Part shown: positions 43,791-53,334 of the stretch, in pieces
Layout of the letters: the number at the start of each line of letters is the position of its first letter
How positions within the stretch are numbered: the stretch's first letter is position 1
Assembly (NCBI RefSeq): GCF_027594545.1
Contig: NZ_CP115160.1
Location: 2,179,001 to 2,243,000, forward strand
From: Algoriphagus sp. TR-M9
GTDB lineage: Bacteria > Bacteroidota > Bacteroidia > Cytophagales > Cyclobacteriaceae
DNA length: 64,000 nucleotides
Direction of reading: 5' to 3'
The notes under the pieces: model-generated
Told to the model about the DNA's origin: nothing
Seen by the model: only the letters and a program-made list of their open reading frames with translations
Databases searched by the model: none
Made by a program: the position numbers and the translations under genes

Positions 43791-45077
43791 ATGGCAATTG
43801 TAGAAATGCTGATGCCCAAAATGGGCGAAAGTATCATAGAGGGCACCGTGCTCGCCTGGCTAAAGCATGAAGGCGACACGATAGAGCAAGATGAGTCTGT
43901 ATTGGAAGTAGCCACTGATAAGGTAGATACAGAGGTCCCATCTACTCATGGAGGTATACTGAAACAGATTCTAGCCAAAGAAGGTGATGTTATCGCTGTA
44001 GGTGCACCTATTGCTTTGATCGAAACTTCAGATAAAGTAGAAGAAGCAGTTGAAGAAATAAAGCCGGAAGACCCAAAAGCAGAGCTGATGGATTTGGCTC
44101 CGGAGAATACTGCAGCTTTGATAAATCCCCCTGAAAACCAACCCCAAAAACCAGAGGATGATAGGTTTTATTCCCCCTTGGTCCAGAGTATAGCCAAGGA
44201 AGAGGGGATTTCTGCAAGTGAACTTGCCAAGATAGCCGGAACGGGAAAAGATGGACGAGTGACTAAACAAGATATGCTGACTTATGTGGCTTCTAAAAAT
44301 GCCAAGAAACCAGTAGAAGAATCACAGCCTTCCATCTCCGCACCTATTTCCGCAACAAGTATTTCGGGAACAGACGAAATCATAGAAATGGACCGGATGC
44401 GAAAAATGATCGCGTCCAGAATGATAGAATCAAAGCGTATTTCTGCTCATGTCACATCCTTTGTAGAAGCAGATATGACCAATATCGTACTGTGGAGAGA
44501 GCGAAATAAACTGGACTACAAAGCTAAATTCGGCGAATCCATCACTTACACCCCGTTTTTTATAGAAGCAGTGGCCAAGGCGATCAGAGATTTCCCTATG
44601 ATCAATATTTCAGTCGATGGTGACAGAATCATTGTAAAAAAAGACATCAATGTGGGTATGGCTGTGGCACTTCCTAGTGGAAATCTGATCGTGCCCATCA
44701 TCAAAAATGCGGATCAGCTCAATATCGTAGGAATTGCCAAAAAAGTAAATGAACTCGCTAATCGAGCTAGAAACAACAAACTTACAGCAGATGATCTGGC
44801 AGGAGGCACATATACGGTATCCAACGTAGGTTCTTTTGGAAATGTAATGGGCACTCCGATTATTCCCCAGCCACAAGTAGCAATTTTGGCCGTGGGTGCG
44901 ATCGTCAAAAAACCAGCCGTAATCGAAACGCCAACAGGTGATGTGATCGGAATCCGGCACAAAATGTTTCTTTCGCACTCCTACGATCACCGTGTGGTGG
45001 ATGGATCTTTAGGAGGGAAATTTGTGAAGCGGGTAGCAGATTACCTGGAGGCTTTTAACATCAACACTTCGCTTTAA
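43791..45077 (+). CDS. Dihydrolipoamide acyltransferase (E2) of a 2-oxo acid dehydrogenase
   Basis: A 428-residue E2. One N-terminal lipoyl domain carries the lipoyl Lys44 in LEVATDKVDTEVPS. An acidic/Pro-rich linker follows, then the E3-binding domain (about 140-175: YSPLVQSIAKEEGISASELA). The catalytic domain begins DRMRKMIASRMIESK and ends with His400 and Asp404 in SYDHRVVDGSLGG. The single lipoyl domain and sequence style suit a branched-chain 2-oxo acid or 2-oxoglutarate type; substrate is not proven. E1 and E3 genes are not adjacent. Confidence 0.93.
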   Translation: MAIVEMLMPKMGESIIEGTVLAWLKHEGDTIEQDESVLEVATDKVDTEVPSTHGGILKQILAKEGDVIAVGAPIALIETSDKVEEAVEEIKPEDPKAELMDLAPENTAALINPPENQPQKPEDDRFYSPLVQSIAKEEGISASELAKIAGTGKDGRVTKQDMLTYVASKNAKKPVEESQPSISAPISATSISGTDEIIEMDRMRKMIASRMIESKRISAHVTSFVEADMTNIVLWRERNKLDYKAKFGESITYTPFFIEAVAKAIRDFPMINISVDGDRIIVKKDINVGMAVALPSGNLIVPIIKNADQLNIVGIAKKVNELANRARNNKLTADDLAGGTYTVSNVGSFGNVMGTPIIPQPQVAILAVGAIVKKPAVIETPTGDVIGIRHKMFLSHSYDHRVVDGSLGGKFVKRVADYLEAFNINTSL

Positions 45078-45080
45078 ATC

Positions 45081-45110
45081 AAAAATAGCCGGCTTCCACC
45101 GGCTATTTTT
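45081..45110. terminator. Bidirectional terminator
   Basis: AAAAATAGCCGG (45081-45092) pairs perfectly with CCGGCTATTTTT (45099-45110), loop CTTCCA. It serves the E2 gene and the convergent hybrid kinase, whose stop codon (45109-45111) falls inside the stem's end. Confidence 0.93.
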
Positions 45111-47970
45111 AATTGCTTTTCAGCTGTCGGACTTTCAAGGCATATTCCTTTAGTTTCTCCGCCAAAACCGCCAATCGAATAGGCTTATTTAAGTAATCAT
45201 CCATTCCGGCATCTTCTGCTTTTTTGTGGTCCTCATCAAAAACGTTTGCAGACAATCCTATCACATAGACTTTCCCTTTTTCTGCGAGCTGTCTTATCCT
45301 ACGAGTAGCTTCCAGACCATTGACCACTGGCATCTGTACATCCATCAGCACTAACTCATACTCTTTGGCTTTCACTAGCTCCAACACCTCCAGGCCATTT
45401 TTGGCTACCTCAAACTCATACCCCAGCTGCTCCAGCATCAAAGTCATCAATTGCAAATTCAACTCATTATCCTCTGCTAAAAGCAACTTAATAGGATACT
45501 CCTCAGCCATTCCATTCCAATTGGTTCGGGCTGGTAGAGAACTTTCCTTGATATCCATTTTCCCGGCTTCCGCTCTTTTGGTCAGTACAGAAAAGGAAAA
45601 AGTAGACCCTAGCCCAGGCTCACTGCAAATAGTCAACTCCCCTCCCATTAACTCCACAATTTTGTTTGCTATCGCCAGGCCTAGTCCTGTGCCTTGGAAA
45701 GATCTAGAACTGGAACTTTCAACCTGATAAAACGGATCAATCAATTTGGGGATAGCTTCTTTAGCTATGCCTATGCCACTGTCTTTTACCTCACATTTGA
45801 GATAGAAGAGATCCTTAGAAATTTGCTCTAGTTCTAGGAAAACCTTTACTTCTCCCCCTTTGGGAGTAAATTTGACGGCATTTCCTACTAGATTTAGAAT
45901 TATCTGATTGATTTTACCGGCATCTGCCTCCATCATATCGGAAGTTCCCGGTCCATGATTTGTGATAAGTTTGATATCCTTTCGCTGTGCCAGTCCATAA
46001 AAAATATCAACCTGCTTATCCAGCTCCTCTGCTGGTGAGAATATCATAGGGTTGATGTCAATTTTACCAGCCTCTATTTTCGAATAATCCAGAATATCCT
46101 TAATGATACGCAATAGTGAATTTCCGGAGTTTTGGATGATCTCCAGGTATTCCCGCTGCTCTTCATTCAAATCGGTCTGCTCTAGCAAATCTATGATTCC
46201 TAGCAAACCGTTCATGGGAGTCCGGATTTCATGGCTCATATTGGCCAGGAATTCCGACTTGGCTCTACTGGCCTGATCTGCAGCATTCATCGCCTCCACT
46301 AAGCCTTGCTCCCAAATTCGCTGACTGGTAATTTCTTTGGTAATGGACATCATCTGCTGATCATCCAGTGGAAAATACCGCACTTCAAAAAACTGCTTTC
46401 CATCCTCTCCTTCCAGTTCCAAATCTACGGTTTGGATTTGTCCAGTTTCCCTTGCTTTATCAAACGCTATTCTCACGTTGGTAACGTCACCTTCCGGAAG
46501 GATCTCAAAGAGAGACTTTCCTTTTAAATCAGGAGATGATGAAATGAATTTTTGTTTTTTGATATAAAAGTCAAGAATGATCCCTGAATTATCAAAAATG
46601 AAAAGAATGTCCGGTATGTTTTCGATCAGATTTTGAAGCCTTTTTCCACTTTCTATCAATTCTTGCTGGCTATTGTACTGAGTAGTAACATCTGTGCATA
46701 TACCTAGCCCCCCATTAAACCTGCCTTCTGCATCAAAAATAAGTTTCTCAAACAATCTCAACTGCACTACTTCTCCGGAAGGCTTGCGAAATTCATACTC
46801 CAGGTCTATAAACGATTTGTTTTCACCCAAAGCTTCTATGACTAGATCTTTAACTTTAGACACATCAGAATTAAACACAGTACCCGAGAAAGCATCCAGA
46901 AATTCCTTCTTGCTATGCCCGAGGACTTGCTCTACTTCATTGGATACGCGGGTTATTTCCCCTTTATAATTATGGAAAAATATAAATCCTTTCAGCTCTT
47001 TGAGCAATAGGTTCTGCTGGTCAAAAAGCTCGGATATTTCCTCTGAATTCTTTTTCAAGGTACGCTGGGACTCCAAGTTCTGCTGAAGGGAAATGGTAAA
47101 GAAAACCACCGTCCCGGTGAGCAGGAGTATTAACCCTATAAAAAGTAAAAAATAGGTACTGTAAACCCCACTGGTAATGGTTTCAGATTCGATCATAAAA
47201 AGTAGGGAAGCATGCTCCACCAAATCTCCATAATCAAAAGGATACTGAACCAAAATACCCTCTCCAGACCTTTCATTATCCTTCCAGTCCACCTCATATA
47301 TCCCGATTACCCCTATGGAATAATCTTGTACCATGGCTTTATGGCTTTCCTCATCAAATTCCAGATGATCAAACCTCGCACGTTGATTAAGGTTCTGAAG
47401 GGAATTATCCAAAGACAACAGCTTAACCCCTCCATCATTTAAATAATAATGCGTGACAAAGTCACGGGTAAACCGAACCAGGTTTAATGTAAAGGTCAAT
47501 TGAAATCTATTATCGTGGCTGGACAATTTCAATAAGGACTCCTGCTGAACATGACTGGGGATTTTCTGCTTTAACCTCTGTCTGATAAAATCATTTCTAT
47601 CAGTCATGGTAAAGTACACTGCCGAATCAGCTAAGTTCATATACAGTGTATCGATTAAACCCGGATACCTATTGAACAATCGTCTGGTGAGGGCGGTGAG
47701 CTCTGCTTTATAATCCTCTGCGTCTAAGCCATCGTCAATCAAAAAAGCCAAGATATACTTGCTCTCTTCTTCAAAACGATCTATCTCCAGTTCGATCCCA
47801 GAAGCTGCAAGTTCGGTCTGCCGGCGCAAAAACTCTTTTCTGGACTCGATCTGAGTATCAGTAATAGCCCTGAAAAAACTTACGCCCAAAGCAATCACCA
47901 AAACTACTAAGCCTCCACCCAGTAAGACGGTTAGCCAGAATTCACGTTTAAAAGTTAATTTTTTCCTCAT
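45109..47970 (-). CDS. Hybrid sensor histidine kinase with response regulator domain
   Basis: A 953-residue inner-membrane kinase. Domains in order: TM helix (FWLTVLLGGGLVVLVIALGV); extracytoplasmic sensor region of about 230 residues; second TM helix (FLLFIGLILLLTGTVVFFTI); two PAS domains; HisKA with the phospho-His in MSHEIRTPMNG; HATPase with NAVKFTPKGGE and GTGLGLAIANK; and a C-terminal receiver with LLLAEDNELN and phospho-Asp in LVLMDVQMP. There is no output domain, so it signals to an unidentified partner. Start at 47970 gives TGATG overlap with the lipoprotein gene; an in-frame start 11 codons upstream lies inside that gene. Confidence 0.93.
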   Translation of the reverse strand: MRKKLTFKREFWLTVLLGGGLVVLVIALGVSFFRAITDTQIESRKEFLRRQTELAASGIELEIDRFEEESKYILAFLIDDGLDAEDYKAELTALTRRLFNRYPGLIDTLYMNLADSAVYFTMTDRNDFIRQRLKQKIPSHVQQESLLKLSSHDNRFQLTFTLNLVRFTRDFVTHYYLNDGGVKLLSLDNSLQNLNQRARFDHLEFDEESHKAMVQDYSIGVIGIYEVDWKDNERSGEGILVQYPFDYGDLVEHASLLFMIESETITSGVYSTYFLLFIGLILLLTGTVVFFTISLQQNLESQRTLKKNSEEISELFDQQNLLLKELKGFIFFHNYKGEITRVSNEVEQVLGHSKKEFLDAFSGTVFNSDVSKVKDLVIEALGENKSFIDLEYEFRKPSGEVVQLRLFEKLIFDAEGRFNGGLGICTDVTTQYNSQQELIESGKRLQNLIENIPDILFIFDNSGIILDFYIKKQKFISSSPDLKGKSLFEILPEGDVTNVRIAFDKARETGQIQTVDLELEGEDGKQFFEVRYFPLDDQQMMSITKEITSQRIWEQGLVEAMNAADQASRAKSEFLANMSHEIRTPMNGLLGIIDLLEQTDLNEEQREYLEIIQNSGNSLLRIIKDILDYSKIEAGKIDINPMIFSPAEELDKQVDIFYGLAQRKDIKLITNHGPGTSDMMEADAGKINQIILNLVGNAVKFTPKGGEVKVFLELEQISKDLFYLKCEVKDSGIGIAKEAIPKLIDPFYQVESSSSRSFQGTGLGLAIANKIVELMGGELTICSEPGLGSTFSFSVLTKRAEAGKMDIKESSLPARTNWNGMAEEYPIKLLLAEDNELNLQLMTLMLEQLGYEFEVAKNGLEVLELVKAKEYELVLMDVQMPVVNGLEATRRIRQLAEKGKVYVIGLSANVFDEDHKKAEDAGMDDYLNKPIRLAVLAEKLKEYALKVRQLKSN

Positions 47971-48980
47971 CAGGGCTTGGACTTGATTTCCAATAAATAC
48001 CAATCCAACAAGTTGAATGGTACGGAATAGGCTACTTCTGGGCTGAACGTATCTTCAAACTCGAATTTGCTTTTCTTCTCCAGGATAAAAGCCTTCGCCA
48101 TCTCACGTACTTCCCGGTTTTTACTGTTGAATAAATTATAATCCGAAATCCTAAAGTTATCAGCCCGGATTGATTCCCGATACACATGATTCAACAGCGG
48201 TGGAAAACTTAGTGCTTCAATAGCCGAGGCATTTCCCCCCACGATATCGCCTTTGTAATTTACAATTAAAAAGTCTGTTTCGTCCTGATAGAAAAAATGA
48301 TTGATAATGTCATCCACCGTAATATCCAGACCTATCACTGCATACAATTCATCTCCATCATAAACTGGCTGTACCAATGACAAAATCCATCCCCGCCCAG
48401 CGGGATCAATATATACTTCGGGAATCCAGACCGGGCCCCTAGAAGGATTATGTTTTTCATCTGCTTCGTAGTAAAAATTGAAATTGGAGAGGTCTAGGTC
48501 AGGTTCCAATAAGGTCTTCGCATCGTAAGCAGGAAAAACCCGGGACATTTGATCTGCAGTGTTGAAATAGGCTTGCGCGAGAATGTCGTATCTATGATAA
48601 ATGTTATAAAAAGCACTGTCCATGGCATTGGTAAGATGCACATTTTCTAAGGCTCGTTCATAGTCAGGGGTAGACTCCATTATCACCACTGAGCTCAAGG
48701 TAGAGTCTGAAGAAGGAGTATTCACCGAAAACCCATCTACTAACTCATACTTGGTCTTATTGGCATATGGCAATAAACTATCACGATTTGCCAGCAGAAA
48801 CTCAAAATGGTCTTTCAGCAGAATAATCTCATCACTGAGCACCTGAAGCTCTCCCTCCATCTCTTCGATGATAAACTCATCTAATCGAACACCTTCATCA
48901 TTCTCGGATTCTGATGGAGAGGAGCTACAGGCAATAGTAAAAAGTGAAAGGATGAAAATCCAAGGTAACTGTCTGGTCAT
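47970..48980 (-). CDS. Cache-like sensor lipoprotein
   Basis: A 336-residue lipoprotein (signal ending FTIACSS) with an N-terminal helix (about 35-70) and a region resembling a dCache sensor: VWIPEVYIDPAGRGWILSLV followed by VYDGDELYAVIGLDITVDDI, as in double-Cache ligand-binding proteins. It has no kinase or membrane helix of its own. Its stop overlaps the start of the hybrid kinase gene (TGATG). It is probably the periplasmic ligand-binding partner of that kinase, which is an inference. The ligand is unknown. Confidence 0.8.
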   Translation of the reverse strand: MTRQLPWIFILSLFTIACSSSPSESENDEGVRLDEFIIEEMEGELQVLSDEIILLKDHFEFLLANRDSLLPYANKTKYELVDGFSVNTPSSDSTLSSVVIMESTPDYERALENVHLTNAMDSAFYNIYHRYDILAQAYFNTADQMSRVFPAYDAKTLLEPDLDLSNFNFYYEADEKHNPSRGPVWIPEVYIDPAGRGWILSLVQPVYDGDELYAVIGLDITVDDIINHFFYQDETDFLIVNYKGDIVGGNASAIEALSFPPLLNHVYRESIRADNFRISDYNLFNSKNREVREMAKAFILEKKSKFEFEDTFSPEVAYSVPFNLLDWYLLEIKSKP

Positions 48981-49003
48981 TGGGATAAAGGCTAGGTCGA
49001 AAA

Positions 49004-49243
49004 TTATAAATTTTCAGCCTCCGCACGAAATGAATTTCCCATTTCCTTGAAGCGTTGCTTCACTTTCTCGAAAAAACCTCCAGTCCAAAAAATCTCCAGG
49101 TCCTTTTCCTCCAGCACATCCATTTCACTGAGTTTGAAGGTCTGTTCCATAGGCCCTAGCTCAAACTTCATGATGTATTTATTGTTCCAGGAGAATACAC
49201 TGATGCGTATATCCTCCTGAACAAATTCTTGAACTACTCTCAT
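49004..49243 (-). CDS. Small conserved-looking protein of unknown function
   Basis: A 79-residue protein without signal peptide. A beta-rich N half (DIRISVFSWNNKYIMKFELG) is followed by a helical charged tail (FFEKVKQRFKEMGNSFRAEA). Its start overlaps the OsmC-like stop by 4 bases (ATGA), and it ends 23 bases before the Cache lipoprotein gene. Translational coupling supports a real gene. No function can be proposed. Confidence 0.75.
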   Translation of the reverse strand: MRVVQEFVQEDIRISVFSWNNKYIMKFELGPMEQTFKLSEMDVLEEKDLEIFWTGGFFEKVKQRFKEMGNSFRAEAENL

Positions 49244-49656
49244 TTCGGTCTTTTTACTTCAGAGGTGTAGGTGATTGGGGCTTTGAGTGAGGAAGCAACC
49301 GAGCAATACTTATCTACAGATAGCGCTACCACCTTGGCAAACTCCTCTTCTTTGGCATCAGGTGAAACCAAAATAAATTTCAAACTAAAAGCGGTATAAA
49401 AAGCCGGAATCCCATCATTTCTCTCTCCTTCTACTTCTACGATAAGGTCCTCTACCGTTTTTCTCTTCTTTTTCATCATCTGTACTGCATCCACAGATGC
49501 ACAGGATCCTAAGGCCGACAAGATCAATTCCATCGGTGATTGGGCCTTTTTATCCTCTGGGTCATACATGTCTATATTTACTACATTTCCCTGGGGATTA
49601 ACTGCATCATATTCGTGATCCGCTTTCATACGAACAGTTACATTTCTTTTAGCCAT
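49240..49656 (-). CDS. OsmC/Ohr-family protein
   Basis: A 138-residue OsmC-like protein, probably a thiol peroxidase for organic hydroperoxides. The two typical cysteines are in LSALGSCASVDAVQMMKKKR and VDKYCSVASSLKAPI. The family dimer would reduce peroxides with dihydrolipoyl or low-molecular-weight thiols. It lies 59 bases downstream of icmF and overlaps the 79-residue gene. Confidence 0.92.
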   Translation of the reverse strand: MAKRNVTVRMKADHEYDAVNPQGNVVNIDMYDPEDKKAQSPMELILSALGSCASVDAVQMMKKKRKTVEDLIVEVEGERNDGIPAFYTAFSLKFILVSPDAKEEEFAKVVALSVDKYCSVASSLKAPITYTSEVKRPK

Positions 49657-49715
49657 AATGCTTTCTCTTGGTTCTTTATAAATTTTTACTTGATTTCAGT
49701 TGATTGAGGTCTCAC

Positions 49716-52700
49716 TTACATATTTCTCCGGTATTGTCCGCCCACTTCATAGAGTGCATGGGTGATTTGTCCCAAAGAACAATACTTTACTGCCTCCATT
49801 AGTTCCACAAAAATATTGTGGTTTTGGACCGCTGCCTGCTTCAGTTTCTCTAAATGCTCCTCCACTTTTGCAGGATTGGAAGCATGAAGGTTATTGAGAG
49901 TCTCGATCTGAGCTTCCTTTTCTTCTTTTTCAGCACGTATGACTTCTCCTGGGCTTACGGTAGGAGATCCCGTGGAGGAAAGGAAGGTGTTCACACCTAT
50001 AATTGGAAATTCACCAGTGTGTTTCAGCATCTCGTAATGCATGCTTTCTTCCTGGATTTTACCGCGCTGATACATGGTTTCCATAGCTCCTAAAACTCCT
50101 CCCCGCTCCGTAATTCTATCAAACTCCACATATACGGCCTCCTCTACCAAGTCTGTCAATTCCTCTATAATGAAAGCCCCTTGTATAGGGTTTTCGTTTT
50201 TGGTAAGCCCCAATTCCTTATTGATAATCAACTGTATAGCCATCGCCCGCCTAACGGAGGCCTCTGTAGGCGTGGTAATCGCCTCATCATAAGCATTGGT
50301 GTGCAGAGAGTTACAGTTATCGTAAATCGCATACAGAGCCTGCAGGGTAGTGCGGATGTCATTAAAGTCTATTTCCTGGGCATGTAGAGAGCGTCCTGAA
50401 GTCTGAATATGATATTTCAGCATCTGCGAGCGTTCATTGGCGCCGTACTTCAGTTTCATCGCCTTTGCCCAGACTCTTCTGGCTACTCGGCCGATCACCG
50501 CATACTCAGGATCTATTCCATTGGAGAAAAAGAAGGAAAGGTTTGGCGCAAATTGATTGATATCCATACCCCGGCTGGCGTAGTACTCTACGTAGGTGAA
50601 TCCATTGGAAAGTGTCAACGCCAACTGCGTGATGGGATTGGCTCCAGCCTCTGCGATATGATAACCTGAAATGGAAACTGAATAGAAGTTCCGAATGGCA
50701 TTTTCTATAAAATACTGTTGCACATCCCCCATCAATCTAAGTGAGAATTCAGTGGAAAATATACAAGTGTTCTGAGCCTGGTCCTCCTTGAGAATATCGG
50801 CTTGTACCGTTCCTCTTACTTTGGCTATAGTCTCTTTTTTGATCTTCTGGTAAACCTCTGCAGGCAGCACCTGATCACCAGTTACGCCTAATAGCATCAA
50901 GCCAAGTCGGTCATGATTTTCCGGTAGGGAAGCATTATAGACGGGTCTGCTTAGGCCATTTTGCTGGTAGATGGCTTTGATCTTAGCTTCTACTTCTTCC
51001 TCCAGCCCATTTTCATGGATGTATAGCTCACATTGCTGGTCTATCGCCGCATTCATGAAAAAAGCAGTCATGGTAGCAGCGGGACCATTGATAGTCATGG
51101 AAACTGAGGTCAAAGGATTGACCAGATTGAAGCCTGAGTAAAGCTTCTTTGCATCATCAAGGCAGCAGACATTGACGCCAGAGTTACCGATTTTCCCATA
51201 AATATCCGGTCTGTAATCTGGATCTTCCCCGTACAAGGTCACAGAATCAAATGCAGTGGATAGGCGCTTAGCAGGTGTATCCTTGGACACATAGTGAAAG
51301 CGCTTGTTGGTACGCTCTGGGCCGCCCTCTCCTGCAAACATCCTGGTGGGATCCTCTCCTTCTCTTTTGAAAGGAAATACACCTGCAGTGTAAGGGAATT
51401 TACCCGGTACATTTTCGCGAAGTCCCCACTTTAGCAAATCACCCCAGGCTTCATATTTAGGTAAGGAAATCTTCGGAATGCGTGTTTCTGACAGAGAGGT
51501 AGCATAAGTTTTGACCTTGATTTCCTTATCTCTGACCTTGAATACGTAGAAGTCTTCTTGGTATTTGGCTGACTCAGCAGCCCAGTCTTCCAGCCATTTT
51601 TTATTTTTTGGATCAAATTCAAGCTCTACCTGAGCATACACTTCTTCCAGCTCTTTGACCAGCCTATCCTGATCCTCTACTTGAGCAGATTGGATCGCCT
51701 CTATAGATTTGGTTATGCTATATAATTTCTGGGCGATTTCCTTTTGCTCTTCCACCCAGAGATCGTAATTCCGGTTGGTTTCAGCTATCTCAGATAGGTA
51801 CCTGGTTCTGGCTGGAGGAATAATAAAAAGCTTTTCGTTCGTTTCTGAATTGAATTCAAATTCACTTTTAAAAGCTGGGAAATTATCAGAAATCCTGCGG
51901 AAAAGCGTGCGATAAAGCGTATTCATACCAGGATCATTGAATTGTGAGGCAATGGTACCAAAGACCGGTATTTCCTCATCGCTGGTATCCCAAAGATGGT
52001 GATTTCGCTTGTATTGTTTTTTGACATCTCTCAGCGCATCCAAAGCCCCACGCTTGTCAAACTTATTCAAGGCAATCACATCGGCAAAATCAAGCATATC
52101 TATCTTCTCCAACTGAGAAGCTGCCCCATATTCAGGTGTCATCACATAAAGCGACAAATCTGAATGTTCTATGATCTCGGTGTCCGACTGACCTATGCCA
52201 GAAGTTTCCAAAATCACCAAATCATATCCTGCAGCTTTCACCGTGTCCACAGCATCTTGTACATACTTTGAAAGTGCCAAATTGGACTGCCTGGTAGCAA
52301 GCGAGCGCATGTAAACTCTAGGGTGGTGAATGGAATTCATGCGAATTCTATCTCCAAGCAGTGCTCCTCCCGTTTTTCGCTTGGATGGGTCTACAGAAAT
52401 TATGGCCAAAGTTTTATCGGTAAAGTCCAGCAAAAACCTTCTGACCAACTCATCCACCAAAGAGGATTTCCCGGCTCCACCTGTACCTGTTATTCCCAAA
52501 ACAGGAATAGAAGAGGTTTTACTTTTCTCTCGAACACTAGCTATCAGCTTTTTCGATTCTTCCGGATAATTTTCAAAGGCAGAAATCGCTTTGGCCACCA
52601 ATCCTTTATGTGTAGTGCTTAAATCAGCGTCAGCAGGCAGGTCTTTGCCAATGGGAAAATCGCTTTTCTCCACTAACTCATTGATCATGCCCTGCAATCC

Positions 52701-53093
52701 CAGGGATCGGCCATCATCCGGAGAATAAATTCTGCTGATACCATATTGGTGCAATTCTTCTATTTCCTCTGAAAGTATGGTACCACCTCCCCCTCCAAAA
52801 ACTTTGATATGCCCGGCGTTTTTCTCCTGAAGCAAATCAAACATGTATTTGAAAAACTCTACGTGACCGCCCTGATATGAAGTAATAGCGATAGCCTGCA
52901 CATCTTCCTGAATAGCACAGTCCACGATCTCCTGCACTGATCTATTGTGCCCTAAATGAATAACCTCACAGCCCGTGGACTGGATGATCCTCCTCATGAT
53001 GTTAATGGCAGCATCATGTCCATCAAAAAGGGAGGCAGCAGTGACTATTCGAATGTGGTTTTTGGGTTTATAAACTTGCGGTAGGCTACTCAT
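49716..53093 (-). CDS. icmF: Fused isobutyryl-CoA mutase/G-protein chaperone
   Basis: A 1125-residue fused mutase. Residues about 13-145 form the B12-binding domain with [10 protein letters not shown] (His26 as cobalt ligand). A MeaI-like G-protein chaperone follows with P-loop GTGGAGKS (203-210), then the long substrate-binding mutase barrel (about 570-1125). The order is that of IcmF, not methylmalonyl-CoA mutase. It interconverts isobutyryl-CoA and n-butyryl-CoA (some homologues also isovaleryl/pivalyl-CoA). It heads a minus-strand gene series (icmF-osmC-small-Cache-kinase) and is divergent from a CoA-transferase gene. Confidence 0.95.
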   Translation of the reverse strand: MSSLPQVYKPKNHIRIVTAASLFDGHDAAINIMRRIIQSTGCEVIHLGHNRSVQEIVDCAIQEDVQAIAITSYQGGHVEFFKYMFDLLQEKNAGHIKVFGGGGGTILSEEIEELHQYGISRIYSPDDGRSLGLQGMINELVEKSDFPIGKDLPADADLSTTHKGLVAKAISAFENYPEESKKLIASVREKSKTSSIPVLGITGTGGAGKSSLVDELVRRFLLDFTDKTLAIISVDPSKRKTGGALLGDRIRMNSIHHPRVYMRSLATRQSNLALSKYVQDAVDTVKAAGYDLVILETSGIGQSDTEIIEHSDLSLYVMTPEYGAASQLEKIDMLDFADVIALNKFDKRGALDALRDVKKQYKRNHHLWDTSDEEIPVFGTIASQFNDPGMNTLYRTLFRRISDNFPAFKSEFEFNSETNEKLFIIPPARTRYLSEIAETNRNYDLWVEEQKEIAQKLYSITKSIEAIQSAQVEDQDRLVKELEEVYAQVELEFDPKNKKWLEDWAAESAKYQEDFYVFKVRDKEIKVKTYATSLSETRIPKISLPKYEAWGDLLKWGLRENVPGKFPYTAGVFPFKREGEDPTRMFAGEGGPERTNKRFHYVSKDTPAKRLSTAFDSVTLYGEDPDYRPDIYGKIGNSGVNVCCLDDAKKLYSGFNLVNPLTSVSMTINGPAATMTAFFMNAAIDQQCELYIHENGLEEEVEAKIKAIYQQNGLSRPVYNASLPENHDRLGLMLLGVTGDQVLPAEVYQKIKKETIAKVRGTVQADILKEDQAQNTCIFSTEFSLRLMGDVQQYFIENAIRNFYSVSISGYHIAEAGANPITQLALTLSNGFTYVEYYASRGMDINQFAPNLSFFFSNGIDPEYAVIGRVARRVWAKAMKLKYGANERSQMLKYHIQTSGRSLHAQEIDFNDIRTTLQALYAIYDNCNSLHTNAYDEAITTPTEASVRRAMAIQLIINKELGLTKNENPIQGAFIIEELTDLVEEAVYVEFDRITERGGVLGAMETMYQRGKIQEESMHYEMLKHTGEFPIIGVNTFLSSTGSPTVSPGEVIRAEKEEKEAQIETLNNLHASNPAKVEEHLEKLKQAAVQNHNIFVELMEAVKYCSLGQITHALYEVGGQYRRNM

Positions 53094-53334
53094 TTTAGGT
53101 TTTTATTCTAGTTGGTTAGATTGATATCAAATGGCTGTAGAATTCCATTTTTTTCGGGAAACAAATATAACAATTTAAAAGGGTTGGGCTTTTCCGCTCA
53201 GCAGCCATACGGAATATTATTTGGACAAATTGATTTTGAAATCTTTGAAGTTGGTCCTACATTAAGTGATTGCTAGTTTCATTTTCATTCCTTACTGTTT
53301 TTAACCCTACCATCCTTTTTTACCAGTATAAACT

